Positions 23,716-36,003 of a DNA stretch of 64,000 bases are shown here, piece by piece; positions within the stretch are counted from its first letter, which is position 1, and every line of letters starts with the position of its first letter. The notes beneath the pieces were generated by a model that saw only the letters and a program-made list of their open reading frames with translations, searched no databases and was not told where the DNA came from. Source of the stretch: Protula sp. h YS-2021 (taxonomy: Eukaryota; Annelida; Polychaeta; Sabellida; Serpulidae); contig OX457024.1 in the NCBI GenBank assembly GCA_949752745.1, positions 112,453,414-112,517,413 on the forward strand, in the 5' to 3' direction. The translations under genes and the position numbers were made by a program.

Positions 23716-26700
23716 ATCGAATGCAACAGAATACAGGAGGTCAGTGTTTCCGCTGCGGCAGAACAGGACACGGCCCTGATGAATGTAGATTTAAAGAAGA
23801 AAAGTGCGATGAGTGCGGAAGAAAAGGTCACATCAAACGCAGATACAAGGTGAAGAAACAAAGTAAGCAGTCTGTAGAGGGTAAAAGTTCAAAGAAGCCT
23901 ACACACAAAGGTGAGAAGAAAGTTTTCAATGTTGAAGAAAATGAATTGACCACGGAAGATGAAGAAGAAAGCAAATACGGCAGTACTTCCGGCAAAGAAC
24001 TTGGGTATACTTACATTATTTATGGTGTAAACTGCAGGAGGAGAAGTAAACGCGACGCCATTACTGTTTGCCCAAAGTTGAACGGAACAGCTATTAAAAT
24101 GGAGCTAGATACAGGCTCGGCGCTTTCAATCATATCAAAAGGCAAAGTTCCTCTAAGAAAGACCAACGTGATGCTGCGAACTTACACCAATGAGCGTATA
24201 AAACAAGAAGGTTATGTCAATGTAAACGTCTAGTATGACGGGCAAGAGCAGCAACTAAAGTTATATATTCTGCAGAGGAGAGGTCCACCTTTGTTTGGAA
24301 GAGATTGGTTGCGTCATATTAAGCTGGACTGGCGAGAGATCAAGTCCCTGAAAAAGGTCAGTCAAAACGAGAAGTTGGACCAGATTTTGAAAGATTATTC
24401 CTAGTGTTTCGAAGGCGATCTACGTACACTCAAGGGAATAACGGCGAAACTCTACGTGAAGTCGGACGCAATCCCCGTCTTCTGCAAGGCGCGACAAGTT
24501 CCGTTTGCTTTGAGAGAACGAGTGGATAGAGAACTGGACAAAATGATGAAGAAAGGTATCCTAACACCGGTTGAATGGAGTGATTGGGCAGCTCCAATTG
24601 TCCCTATCCCGAAGCAAGATGGATCAGCTCGAACTTGCGGCGATTTCAAGGTTACAGAGAATCCACAACTACATGTCGATTCCTTTCCCCTTCCCACAAT
24701 AGAAAACCTGTTATCCAATTTGGCAGGGGGAGAGAAATTTTCCAAAATTGATCTACGAACGGCATATCTACAAATGGAGGTAGAAGAAGAATACTGGAAA
24801 TATCTAACAATCAACACGCAAAAAGGGTTATTTCAATTTAATCGTTTGGCTTACGGCATTTCTCCAGCAGCTTCCATTTGGCAACGGGCGATAGAACAAG
24901 TCTTGAAAGGAATAAAAACGTAGAGTGCATTTTGGACGATATGATCATAACAGGACCGGATAACGACAGCCATTTACAGACTCTAAAAGAAGTTTTCGAC
25001 CGGCTGAAAAAGTATGGATTGAAAATAATTCCCAAGAAATGCGAATTTTTGCGAGATTCCATCGAGTTCTGTGCACATAGAGTTGACAAACATGGTACAC
25101 ACAAGACCGTTTTGAATATCCAGGCAGTTTCCGATGCGCCAGTACCGAACAATGTATCCGAATTGTGAAGTTGGGTAGCCCTCGTCAATTATTACCACCG
25201 TTTTCTGCCTAATCTCTCTACAGTACTCCATCCACTGCATCAGCTACTTCACAAAGGACAGAAATGGAATTGGTCAACAGCGTGTGAGGAAGCATTTCAG
25301 AAAACCAAGCAACTCATAACATCAGATCTAGTTTTGGCTCACTACGACCCCAAATTACCACTACGTTTACACTGCGATGCTTCGGCCAAAGGAATTTCCG
25401 GTGTTATTTCGCATGTTTATCCTGACGGTAGCGAAAGACCTATCAGATTTGCTTCTAGAACCCTTTCAAAGGTAGAATCTAACAACTCCCAAATTGATAG
25501 AGAAGCATTGAGCATTGTTTGGAGTATGAAGAAATTCAACATCTATTTATTTGCCAGGAAATTCACCATGGTTACAGATTGCAAGGTATTGGTTTCTATA
25601 TTCAATCTAAAGAAAGGCATTTCGACAACAACAGCTTCCAGAATGCAACGATATGCCATATTTCTTTCCGGCTATAATTACGACAAAGAGTATCGAAAGA
25701 CGAGCGACCATGCAAAGGCAGATGGTTTAAGTAGACTACCACTTCCGTCCAAGAATAAACACAGCTCTGAAGAGAAAGACGTTTTCTACGCATCCCTACC
25801 AGACAACTTTCCAGTATCCTTCAAACAGATAGCCAAAGAAACCAGAAAAGATCAAATTCTCTCCAAAATAGTCGAGTTCACGAAGTCCGGATGGCCAGGT
25901 ACAGTAGACAAAATTTTGGAGCCATAAAAATCTCACGAAACAGAATTTTCTACCTCTCAAGATTGTCTACTACTAGGAAACAGAATCGTGGTTCCCGAAA
26001 AATTCCAGAGAACTTTTTTAGAAGAACTGCATAGTGTCCATCCCGGAATGGTAAAAATGAAGAAACTTGCAAGATCATATGTCTGGTGGCCCAACATTGA
26101 CAAAGATACTGAAACGCAGATTGAAATGTGTGCAGCTTGTCAAGAAACAGGGAGATCTCTAGTGAAAGCTACAATTCATCCATGGCAATGGCCAAATTAA
26201 CCCTGGAAGCTAATTCATATTGATTTCGCAGGTCCTTTCCAAGGTCACATGTTTCTCATTTTCGTAGATGCCCATTCCAGATGGCTAGAAATTCGAATTA
26301 TGGAAAATATCGCAGCCCAAGAGACGATCAAAACATTGAAAGAACTGTTCAGCTCGTTCCATCTATGTGACGTCATTTGCAGTGATAACGGAGTTACATT
26401 TTACTCTGATGCCTTCCAGAAATTTCTAAAGATGCACGGTATTAGCCACAAACTACAAGCGCTTAAAAACCTTATAAAGTAGCCAAGTTTCTCCTGATGT
26501 AACGCCCGACCAAAAATGGCACAACCAACGAGACCCCTGCGTTACTCTTTTTGGGACGTGAAGTCAAGACGAGACTCGATCTGGCGAAACCCAAACTCCA
26601 AGACATTGTTTACCAAAAAGTAAACACTAAACATGAGCTCTCCCGAAAATCTTTTTCTGTCGGAGAAGAAGTGCTGGTCAGAGACTATAGACAGAAACAT

Positions 26701-27056
26701 GAAAAGTGGATATTTGCCACAATTTCCAGAAAGACTGGACTTTAATGTATGAAGTTTCTGTCGACAACACAATCTGGCGACGTCATGTGGATCAAATTCA
26801 TAGTTCCCAACCTCCTTTCGAAGAAAGAAAATCGGTTATGAGCGACAATACCATCATACCAAATGTTTACACCCCGACACCGAATGATGATCGAGTTAGG
26901 ACTCCCATTTCTGAAGTGACATCTAGCGACCATACTGTACCCGGATCCACGAAAACTGAAAAGGCCGTTATTTCTAAGCAAAAGACAATAAAAGTAAAAA
27001 TGCCTGAGTTTTCCAAAGACATTTCAATACCTGCATTGTCTTCACCCCCAGACTGA
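23712..27056 (+). pseudogene. Broken pol region: zinc knuckles, protease, RT, RNase H, integrase
   Basis: In order: two CCHC-like knuckles (CFRCGRTGHGPDEC; CDECGRKGHIKRR, last Cys replaced by Arg/Tyr context), aspartic protease LDTGSA near 24110, RT fragment 24456-24923 (PIPKQDGSARTCGDFK; FSKIDLRTAY; FNRLAYGISPA), LDDM catalytic piece after a frameshift near 24920, RNase H (LHCDASAKGISGVI; TDCKVL) at 25334-25927, integrase zinc finger (HSVHPG ... CAAC) and core (HIDFAGP; SDNG) to 26482, tail to 27056. Stops lie at 24231, about 24402, 25166, 25925, 26198 and 26480. The third integrase acidic residue is not found. Not functional as it stands. Confidence 0.8.
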
Positions 27057-27764
27057 TTATTCAAGCACCAACATAAAAATATCGCGTTCAGGTCAAACTG
27101 TGAAAGTCCCCAAGAAATAAGGTTTTGATGAGTAGTGTGAATCCGGTACCTTTAGTTATATCTCTGTGTATATAATTTATTTATTTAATTTAACTTAATT
27201 AATTATTGATCAGATATCTGTGATTTTTGTTTACACAAAAAAGTAGTCAATCAATAGTAGAGTTACACTAAATTTTGACAGTGCTGATTAAGTACAGTTT
27301 TATGGCGGGCCAAGCTGATTTCATTGCAGCTGCTGAATTTTACTAATGGTAAAGTAAAAAAACAGTTGATTTCTTAGAATGAGTTAATAATTAGCTTATA
27401 TTAACGAGTTTAAATCATAAGAAGTAGCAATTGTCTTATAAGAATGGTTATAAGTGGTTAAACACCACTCTAGCACACTGGATCTTACATTGACACTCCT
27501 GAAGGATGTTTTATTTTGAGTATATGAACTTCCATTTTATTGCGGAAGTAGCGAATGGATCCGAACGATCATAAACAAAAAAAAAGTAAGTAATTCGATT
27601 TATAACTTTTTTGAGCATATATGGTTCTTACATATGTTGTTTTGAATCTTTTTATTAAGGTTTAAAAGTTAAAGTCAATTGCTGGTAGCAGATCAGGTAC
27701 TAAGTACAGTGATATCGTAGTTTACACCCACGACAGAAGTTTTTGATTAGAGGGTGAGCGATTG

Positions 27765-27879
27765 TGTTATGTTAAGTTTACATCTGTTCGGTATATAGCC
27801 GGACTTCCGCTTGTAAATAAAGATGTCGCGTATCGTCAAAGTCTGGAGTTCTTTCCTTGAAGTGCCGTAATACACAACA
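27765..27879 (+). repeat. 3' LTR (115 bp)
   Basis: Aligns with the 5' LTR except for a short insertion (gttaag) and about six substitutions. Preceded by the purine stretch agagggtgag. Confidence 0.8.
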
Positions 27880-29104
27880 CTCTTCGTTAAATCATAGAAA
27901 TAAACGGAACACCTCCTTTGTCTTGTCCTTTAATATCATATCTGCTGCACCATCCCTTCGTTCGACTCATATACAATATCTACGAACAAAGACACTCAAA
28001 GTGACGCAACATCAGAAATAATAACGCTCTTTGTAGAAGAAAGTTAAAACTTCGTTACCTTCTAAGTTATCACACAACAAATAGATCGTAGTAACCTTTT
28101 AATTACTCAGGACACACATAATACTTCTTGTTGACATCTGAGGGCACATATATCTCCGCACATCGTAAGCCTTGTTTATACAGGATTTATAACAATCAAA
28201 GTCTCCGCACTCAACAAATTTTTGAGACCAACAAAAGAAAAGCTTCATAGTGATAAAAAAAGACAACCAAGGACTTTACAACCCCCTTTCCACAAAACAC
28301 GGATAAAAATTCAGACCTAATCCCCCTTTTTAGGAAATGCGGAGTATTAAATGAAAATTATCCCATTTTTAAACAAAATTGGCACTTCGCGCTTTCTGCG
28401 TCTGGCCTCAAAATCAACCCCTTTTTCCTTTTTTGACATGCATGGTAACATATTTCTTACCAAGTGCCCCAGCCTCAGGGGATCAATTGTTCGTTTTACA
28501 GATCCGGAGCCATTTTGAAATTGTGGGGTAAGGGGGCGAGAAAAGGGTATAAAAACCACCGGTTAGCAACAGAGATTTTGTGTGAAAAGGAATATTAGTT
28601 TATATTCGCCACTTGTATATTCTTTTTGTTTTTGTATTTTTGTGTTTATGCCCCTAATTTTTAAAACAGTAGTCTATTATAAGAATGGTTATTAGGGAGC
28701 AAAAAATACAAAAGAAATAAATAAAAAATACCAGATAGCATAAAGAAACGCTTACTCATCCCCTTGTATCATTACAGCGATCACATGATTACTGGCAATG
28801 TTGGAATTGGGTTAATTCGTGCATTGCCTAAATGTATCCGGTTAATTTGTTTGGTGCCTGAAATGTCTAGCAAATATGTGTAAATCTAAATTGTTTGGTT
28901 AATTCATGAATTAATCTGACGTTTTTATCCTTATTATTACACAACTTTTCTATACTTGAACGAACAACCCGTGAAAAAATGCAAATTTTAGTTGAGATAA
29001 CCATTTATTTGGAAATGTTCGTTTAAGCGCTAATTACAGATATGTCAAACATACTTAATTGTAATTAAGATAGCATGTACACAGTCTGTTTATATATAAA
29101 ACTC
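27880..29104. other. AT-rich intergenic DNA
   Basis: No gene, RNA or clear repeat is supported. A short motif (ataagaatggttat) occurs both at 27438 inside the LTR element and at 28679. Confidence 0.4.
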
Positions 29105-29350
29105 CACTGATCACAATAATTTCGAAAATATCGGCTTGTAGACTACGAAGGCATGGCTATTGGGTTTTCCAATGTGTTCAACATTGGTTATTGCGATCCA
29201 TAATAATAAAAACCTTTTGTGGAACAAATAGCACAACATAGGCACCCTTAACAGATGCCCTGTTGCTATGTTTACAATGCTTGTCAACCAACCGACCAAT
29301 CAGCGTCGGTGTAGATTCTGTCATGTGATCGAACCATTCCCAACTTATCG
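29105..29350 (-). repeat. Diverged relative of the MITE at 35.7-36.0 kb
   Basis: On the minus strand it shares gataagttggg..atgg.tcgatcacatgacag, ttccacaaaag.ttttt.ttattat, gaacacattggaaaa and tagtctacaag..gatattttcgaaatta with 35680-35960. The long inverted ends of the other copy are missing. Confidence 0.5.
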
Positions 29351-29859
29351 CGATTTTTTGTGAAAAATGACGGATAAAAATCAAGGTAAATGCATACTTT
29401 TTGGATATTATTTGTCTTGGATATTATATTTACATATAAGTTTTATCTTGTTCTGTGTAAATTTTCACTAGTTTGCTGACTTTGCTGATTCCTACAAGTG
29501 GTAGTTCTGGGTTTTGTTAGACCGGCTTTCTTTCGGTAAATGCTTCCCTGCCAACAACAACGTATGGTAGGTTATGTGTAATAGACAGTGAGATGGTTCC
29601 TAGGCGATTTTCTCAGTTTCCATTTCGGAGGTTTCTTTCATTGTTGACAAACAGTTTGCATCTAGACGGCTCTGCAAATAGGAAAGTTCGAACTTTCCTC
29701 CACCGCCTCTCTTTCCTTCTGCCAGCCACAGGGCATTGTAGGGTCTTCGGACACGCAGTTATCACAGGTTAAGGAGGTCATGTCTTCCAATGACTCGATA
29801 CTGCTACAACTCTCTTGGGGGAGTTGCATACACATCTCTTTCTGTGATGGACACGCCAA

Positions 29860-32450
29860 TATTTAGTGTTGTCACGCTTTATCACGATATTGAGCAGCGT
29901 AGCCGCTCATGTCCAAGGTCGCTGCTATCACGAGTTATATATGCAACACCGACACGGTGTCAGCATCGATCACGTATCACGGTCAACACAGGTACGTTCA
30001 CAATGTCGTGACAGCAACGACCTGTCACACGGCAGTGTTGCGGTTATACGCAACTCTCACGACTTGTCAAAACATGATGTAAGCATAAGCCACGACACAC
30101 AGGTACAATCACGTAATCAAGTTGCTGCTATACGCAACTGTCGCCATTTCAGCATGACTTGATCATGTGACTTGTGTTTACAGAGGCGTATCATTCCAGT
30201 CTAGGCCTTGTTTTCTATGATACGTGACCCTAACAAAGTGGGTGACAAAGGGGTGACGGTTAGCTTATTGGGTAGAACGTAGCGCTGCTAATCTCAAGGT
30301 TCCGAGTTCAATTCCAGATCAGGTTGGTAAGCAAGTATGACATTCGCTCTAGTTTTCTCAGCTAAGCGAATGCAGTGGGCTATATCACCTATCACACGAG
30401 TCGTGTATGCTACGAGTCGTCATTGCCACGAGCTGTAGTAGTGATGGTTTAATCAGGTGATGAGCTAATGCTATCACGACTGTGCTTAACACGGATTATC
30501 ATTGGCATGACCCGTGATAGTGTCCATTGTGACAGATCGATTATATCATGAGTCGTGACTCTCACGTATCGTGTTTGTGACGAGTCGTGATTAGGACCAC
30601 TGGTGGGTGGAAAGAGTGGTGCTATCATTACTTGAACACGTGACGGTCGTACCTGCCCCAACCCGTGACTACGACGGGTCGTCACTGTGCCGGGTTGTGC
30701 CTGCGGCAACGTCGCATGTCACTTGCTGCGTAGTGTCGACTCCTGTATGTCACGGGTCGCTGAAAAAGCGTCTTGATCACGTGTCGACAGCAATGTATCG
30801 ACCTTGATCTTTCCCTGCGCAATCGTGATGACTCATCGCTATCATGAGTTCTGTACGTAACGGGCGTCAATGACACATTCGGTTGCCGTGATGGGTCGAT
30901 CATGTTATAAATCACTGCAGTAAAGGGTCGTGTGGGCAACGGATTGTCACTTTCACGAACCTCAAGGGTGACGAGCCAATCACGTGATGAATCGATTATT
31001 CGACGGGTCGTTCCTGTCAGCCACTCGTGACTGTGATGTGTCATCACTGCCGAGGGTCATCCAGGTGACGGATCGTATCTGTCACCACCCTTGACTGTGA
31101 AGGGACGACACTGTCCTTCGTTGTGTAACTCAATCAGGTGTCACTTGCGGAAGTGACAGGTATAGACAGAGTACCGGGTCGCTCATGTGACAGTTCGCTT
31201 GCACAGCGTCTCAAGCACATGACAACGTAGCTGCATCGGCTTTATATAACTGCTTTTAATATTTTTATGCAATAGTCAGTGATTGGGTCGTGTTGTATTT
31301 TATTTTAGCAACTCTTACAGCAAACAACAGTTGTTATTGCATACGTACGTAGCTTTCTTTCTGTTGTACATCCCCAGTTCTCGTGTTAATGTTGCTGCTG
31401 ATACGCGTAGTCGATACTGCAGCAACTTTTCTTTGCAAATATTTAAAACTACTGTCTCTTTCTGTGTCAATATGGCAAGCGTCGTGGTGTTGCAGCGACT
31501 TTATAAAATGCCGACTAGTGGATTGGTTGGCTACGTGTAGTACCGCTATTGAGTTGTCCACCTGTTTGTCGCAGCTGCAACATATCTGTAACGGTACATC
31601 ATCTCGACACTCTGTAGGGTCGTTCATTACTGATAGTGTGCATGCATCGTCTTTGTATCACTGTATGGGGTTTTTTCTATTCTGGTGAAGAGCATATAGC
31701 TTCAATAGGGGGTTCGTGTATCAGTTTGTTGCATGAATTACTTGAAATTCTGGTTTATTATAGTCACGATTATGTGAGTGGATATATCGATCCCTGGCTG
31801 CAGCGACCCGTTACACTGAATTGGTGTGACTATTTATATGCTACCGTTACGATTGTTGCGATGTCAATTGCTGCGTTGCTGCTGTGCCGACTCGGATATG
31901 CAACGCGTATGTGGCCGGTAGCTATGTGCCTGGATGTCGTGTTTCCCACGACTTGTGACGATGAACAATTGACCATGTGAAGCCTAGCCTCTATTTAGCA
32001 GTCAGTCACGTCACAACATACGATTGTGACGTGTTGTGAGTGTGTGATTTGTCGTGACAGTCACGACTCGTGCCTGCAACGTGTCATGACTGTCACGACC
32101 CGTGGCAGTGACAGGTAGATTATGCGACGGATTGCTGCTGCCACGGGTTGTACATGCAACGGGTTTTCACTGTCATGACCCGTGGAGGTGTGGGTAGATC
32201 TTGTGACCAGTCGTTGTTTACACGCGCAATGCACCTGGCATGTCCTGACTCTGGCGTTGCCGCCAAGGGTTATCCACGTGACAGGTTGTCACTGTCACGA
32301 CCCGTGACTGACGGGTAGTCAATACGGCGGATCGGGTGTGCAGCAACTTGATCACGTGTCACAACGTGCGGTGACAGGTATCGACGCAGTGTCGAGTTCA
32401 GCATATCACGGATCATTCGCACAATGTCTCCATCAGGTGTTAACTTTATG
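29860..32450. repeat. Field of degenerate palindromic repeats (CACGAC / GTCGTG)
   Basis: Dozens of short elements of the type tcacgacccgtgac, cacgagtcgtg, gtgacgggtcg, separated by 10-25 bases and in both orientations. Base composition is richer in G+C than both flanks. Open frames here (for example 31636-31980) have no recognisable domain. Sequence at 31270-31380 is partly repeated at 32480-32560 (gtcgtgtt...tttattgc...gtggctttccttctgttgta). Confidence 0.6.
30250..30330 (+). repeat. tRNA-like SINE head
   Basis: ggtgacggttagcttattgg gives an A-box-like start and gagttcaattcc a B box. The first ~28 bases closely match the head at 39900, so both belong to one SINE family. Confidence 0.55.
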
Positions 32451-33480
32451 TCACACATTTGAGGATTTAATGCAATCTAAAGTGATTATGTCGTGTTATA
32501 CAGTTTTTATTGCTTACTTATGTGGCTTTCCTTCTGTTGTAGACCTACAGCCAATCCCGTACTCCTGAGCTTACAGCGAGCAGGTCGGTGATCCGCACAC
32601 AAGCTGCACAGCATGTCCACCGCTCTGAGGCATACAGCTTTTTCTTTTGGAGAATCGTTCGCGACCAATGGGTTTACCTGAAGGATTCAGTCTTTCTTTC
32701 CTGTTAAAGCTGAAGGAGTGGGCTCGTGTGTGTGCTAAGGATAGTGAGCGTTTGAAGAGTGATAGGCCGTCTGCGTACACTTTTATTTCAAGATGGGAAC
32801 TTCGAAACTGCAGAAATTTGTGGAAATGGAGACAATATATTGTGTGATTGCGTTTTCGATTCAATGGTAGCAGCGTCTTCCGATCTATTCAAGCTGCCTG
32901 CTTACCCGATAGCTTCCTTGGTGGTGCTACGGCGTGACACTTGCCACATTCAAATATCAGTGCAGAAGACGCTCGTAGACGTAAATTTGCACCAATAGAC
33001 GGTCAAACTTTTTTGCCCGAACTTGTTAAAGCAGACAATCGAGGCAACTAGAGTGAAGTTACAAGACACTCTTATGTGCAGCTCTTTGATCCCGCAGCCC
33101 AACAGGCCAAAGCAGTGGCAATCTTCCTTGTCGTCCTTACTAGCGACCAAGTAGAGACTGGAGTTTTCAGTACTCCTCAGGACAAAAAGGGTCACCAGAT
33201 CTTTCCTCCGTTGGTAAAGCTTCTCAGTCCTTCTTTAGTCATGTCGTAACGGGGGTTTCCGAAGAAAGCCAGGGCTTCTATTTGCAACCTGGTCAATTTC
33301 AGGCGCTCATTTATTAGGAAACAGTTCCCTAATTATAGTCCCGGGGCTTCTATTTGTTACATTGGGAGGGGGGTTGTCGATAAGTTTTATTGGAAAAAAG
33401 AAATTTTACCATCAATCTCTTACTAAAGGGCTACATGTAGCGGATATCCGCAAAAAAATAACATAACATACAAAAACAAC
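32451..33480. other. Possible 5' part of the DIRS-like element
   Basis: Contains short frames (for example 32647-32847, with RPMGLPEGFSL, and 32759-32998) that may derive from a gag-like gene but cannot be assigned. No intact gene. Confidence 0.25.
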
Positions 33481-33481
33481 A

Positions 33482-33900
33482 GTAACTAAAAAAGTCATGT
33501 AAGTGGGCGGGGGGGGGGGGGGTGGTGGTTGCCTTGTGCAAAGCGCAGGATTAAGCAACGACGCAGAACGTGTCTAGGGGTTTGCCTCGCATCAAAGGAT
33601 TAAGTGCACTGTGTCTGCATTGCGAATAAACACGAGTTCTAAAAAGACTTGCAGGTAAGGAGGGGCAACATTACACCGTCTGTTTCAGTACTCGGCCCTT
33701 TATATTTCCAGTAATCCTCGGGAACAAAGGTGACCGTGGGGAGGAGGGGAGTGTCTGTTCGCCTTGTGCAAAGCACAGGATTAAGCAACGACGCAGACAT
33801 ACATGTCTAGGGGCTGCCTCATATCAAAGGTTTAAGTGCACCGTGTCTGCATTGCGAGTAAACCCGAATTCTAGAAAGACTTGCGGGCAAGGAGGGGGCT
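33482..33900. repeat. Direct duplication of a ~165-bp unit
   Basis: gccttgtgcaaagcrcaggattaagcaacgacgcaga ... gtgtctgcattgcgartaaac ... gacttgc occurs at 33531-33665 and again at 33761-33895. A run of 13 G precedes the first copy. Confidence 0.8.
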
Positions 33901-34209
33901 TATATTAGGAAACGATTTTTTTCAGGTCTTTATTTTAACTCCAAATAGAACATAGACTTGTCACAATTCAATAAGTTCTTACATCTCAAATCGTTCTTAC
34001 ATCTCAGTGAATCTCTCAGGTGCACATCTTTACATTCCGATGTATATATCTCTCAGCGTTATTTATCCTTCAGGGTAATGAAGGTGAATTATTGGTTTTC
34101 GCTCTACCGTTCGAGTCATCGACAGTACCGTTAGTGTTCATTTACCGTTTGTGACCACATTACTAAAACAGTACGGCGAGTTCGGTCTGTTGACCTCTTC
34201 GGAGTCAGA

Positions 34210-34925
34210 GTTGGTTCCGTTCAACGGATAGATTGGTTGACCTGTCTGATTTTTAAGGGTCAGAGCGTTTCCCACTTAAAATCGGATTCAATAATTGTCA
34301 AGCCTGATTGCTCACGTCGTGTCCATTTCCAAGCCTCGGGTTTCTCTGTTGACGTCACTTCTCGGTTTGTTAGTTGCCACAGAGAAGACGGTCGAGTTAG
34401 GCATTTGCATTTTCGCCAGTTTCAGCGTGTGATTTTGGGGCCCGTATGTAGTGGCTGGTTGCCACATCATTGACTACGGTTCTCGTTACTAGCACTGAGG
34501 AATCTCGACTGACGGTAGCGTCAGGCCAATCTCCTGAAAGGTGTGCGTTTCCCTACTCCACCCCTATCAAGACAGGCCCAGAACGATGCGTCTTGGAACA
34601 ACTGTGGTTTCTTTTTCGGAGCGAACACTTGGAAGGGGCAGTATTGGTTGCTTGTCGACTATTCTCTACGTTTCTCAAGGGTCACGTATTCAGTTTCTGG
34701 TGGACAACCAGGTCTCTTGTTTGTTCAAGCAGGGTGCTACGCATTCACCGATGTTTTCTCGACTTAATAAGTCTTCTTCCGTGCTCGGGACAATGGTTTT
34801 ATCATTCAAGCGTCACACACGTTCCTCGAGCTATGGGACGTCTGCCTGTAATGTGTTGTCTGATTTGCTGAGGTCCTTTCAACTGAAGCATCCTCTCCGA
34901 CAGGTCAGTGATGCCTGGTTTTGAA
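34210..34925 (+). pseudogene. DIRS-like reverse transcriptase / RNase H remnant
   Basis: Pieces in several frames read like the end of a DIRS/YR-retroelement RT and its RNase H: FQASGFSVDVTSRFVS (thumb-like), DASWNNCGFFFGAN (RNase H start), FLVDNQVSCLFKQGATHSP (the DN/QGGTHS step) and NVLSDLLRSF. Frame changes between them show decay. Recognition is by pattern, not alignment. Confidence 0.5.
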
Positions 34926-35149
34926 ATACCTCAGGTCTCCACTTTTCAACTAATTAATCTTAATGGTTCAAGGTAACTTGGCAGTGTCGGCACCGCGTCG
35001 TTATGCCTCGTTTTCTTACTACGTTCGCATAGTAAACGATCAAGTGCTTATCGTAGCACGTTACAGTGTTACAGCGTCTACTTATATCTTTCTAGTATAA
35101 CGGTAGATCTTTCCAAAGCGTCTATATCTAATTATATAAAAAAACCATA

Positions 35150-35449
35150 TTGTTAGCACATGATGATATAATTAAAGAACCTGAAGATGTAATTCAAAAG
35201 CGATTGTCAATTAAAGCTCATCAGGTTAGACATGTAGCGTACTCCTTGCGTATTGCTTATGATGTGACAATGTGTGAGTTATTACTGGTTGGCTGTTGGG
35301 CCTCGCCAAACATATTTATTAAGCATCATTTGCAAGAGTATACAACAGATGCCTGGAATAATTTGCATAATCTTAACTTCTTTGTCGTTGTTGAATCTGT
35401 GGTTCATAATATAGACATTGCGGGTTTTATAAACATTGCGTTTTTGTGA
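35150..35449 (+). pseudogene. DIRS-like tyrosine recombinase C-terminus
   Basis: The frame contains AHQVRHVAYSL (the H-x-x-R box) and CELLLVGCWASPNIFIKHHL, which matches the W-x-S...F..HYL end of DIRS recombinases, except that the expected catalytic Tyr is His here. Starts at a TTG, so no proper start. It lies only 225 bases after the RNase H remnant, so the space between them has been deleted compared with a full element. Confidence 0.5.
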
Positions 35450-35720
35450 ATGGTATAACATGCTACTGTGATTTCACAACGAAGTGCCCATTACTTACAA
35501 ACAATGTGCAGCTCGAACACACATAAATATAGTCTGATACGCTGTAACACACTCATGTCCTCCCACCGCTTTTTCCAAAAGAGAGGCACACATAACTAAC
35601 TAGCCGGCTTCGTAGGCGGCGGGTCAGCCAGTTTGTATGTATTGGATGTTAAATTTCCACCGCCAGTTCGAGTCTCAATAGTGATAGCTTCGTAGTCTAC
35701 AAGCTGATATTTTCGAAATT

Positions 35721-36003
35721 AAAACTGAAGTATATTACTCATTTTTGTGAGTAAAATATCTTGTAGACGCAGAAGTCATCACTCGAATTGTACCCACCCA
35801 CCTCCCCATCAACTGGGATCATCTGGAACAATAAGTTGGGTATGGCTCGATCACATGACAGTAACTGCACCGACATTCCACAAAAGATTTTTGTTATTAT
35901 AAAAAATGCTGAACACATTGGAAAATCCCATAGTAATGGCTTGTACGTCCACAAGATATTTTACTCATAAAAATGAGTATTAAGAGATTAAATACTTCAG
36001 TTT
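35721..36003. mobile_element. MITE with ~45-bp inverted ends
   Basis: Left end aaaactgaagtat..attactcattttt and right end ..tgagtatt...atacttcagtttt are inverse of each other over about 45 bp with one 11-base gap. The inside carries no gene. Part of it is repeated at 29105-29350. Confidence 0.65.

Larger units (their letters stand above)
22951..27879 (+). mobile_element. Degenerate Ty3/gypsy-like LTR retrotransposon
   Basis: Two short LTRs (22951-23060 and 27765-27879) bracket gag, CCHC, protease, RT, RNase H and integrase segments in Ty3/gypsy order. The coding part has many stops and at least one frameshift. About 700 bases between the last coding piece (27056) and the 3' LTR show no coding sense. 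No matching 5-bp duplication was seen (left tttta, right ctctt), so the copy is old or rearranged. Confidence 0.85.

Noticed and set aside
31636..31980. 114-residue frame
   Set aside because: No domain, lies in the palindromic-repeat field, no start context or signal.
34470..34871. A single intact 133-residue gene
   Set aside because: Only short parts match RNase H and they lie in different frames; a decayed DIRS-like element fits better.
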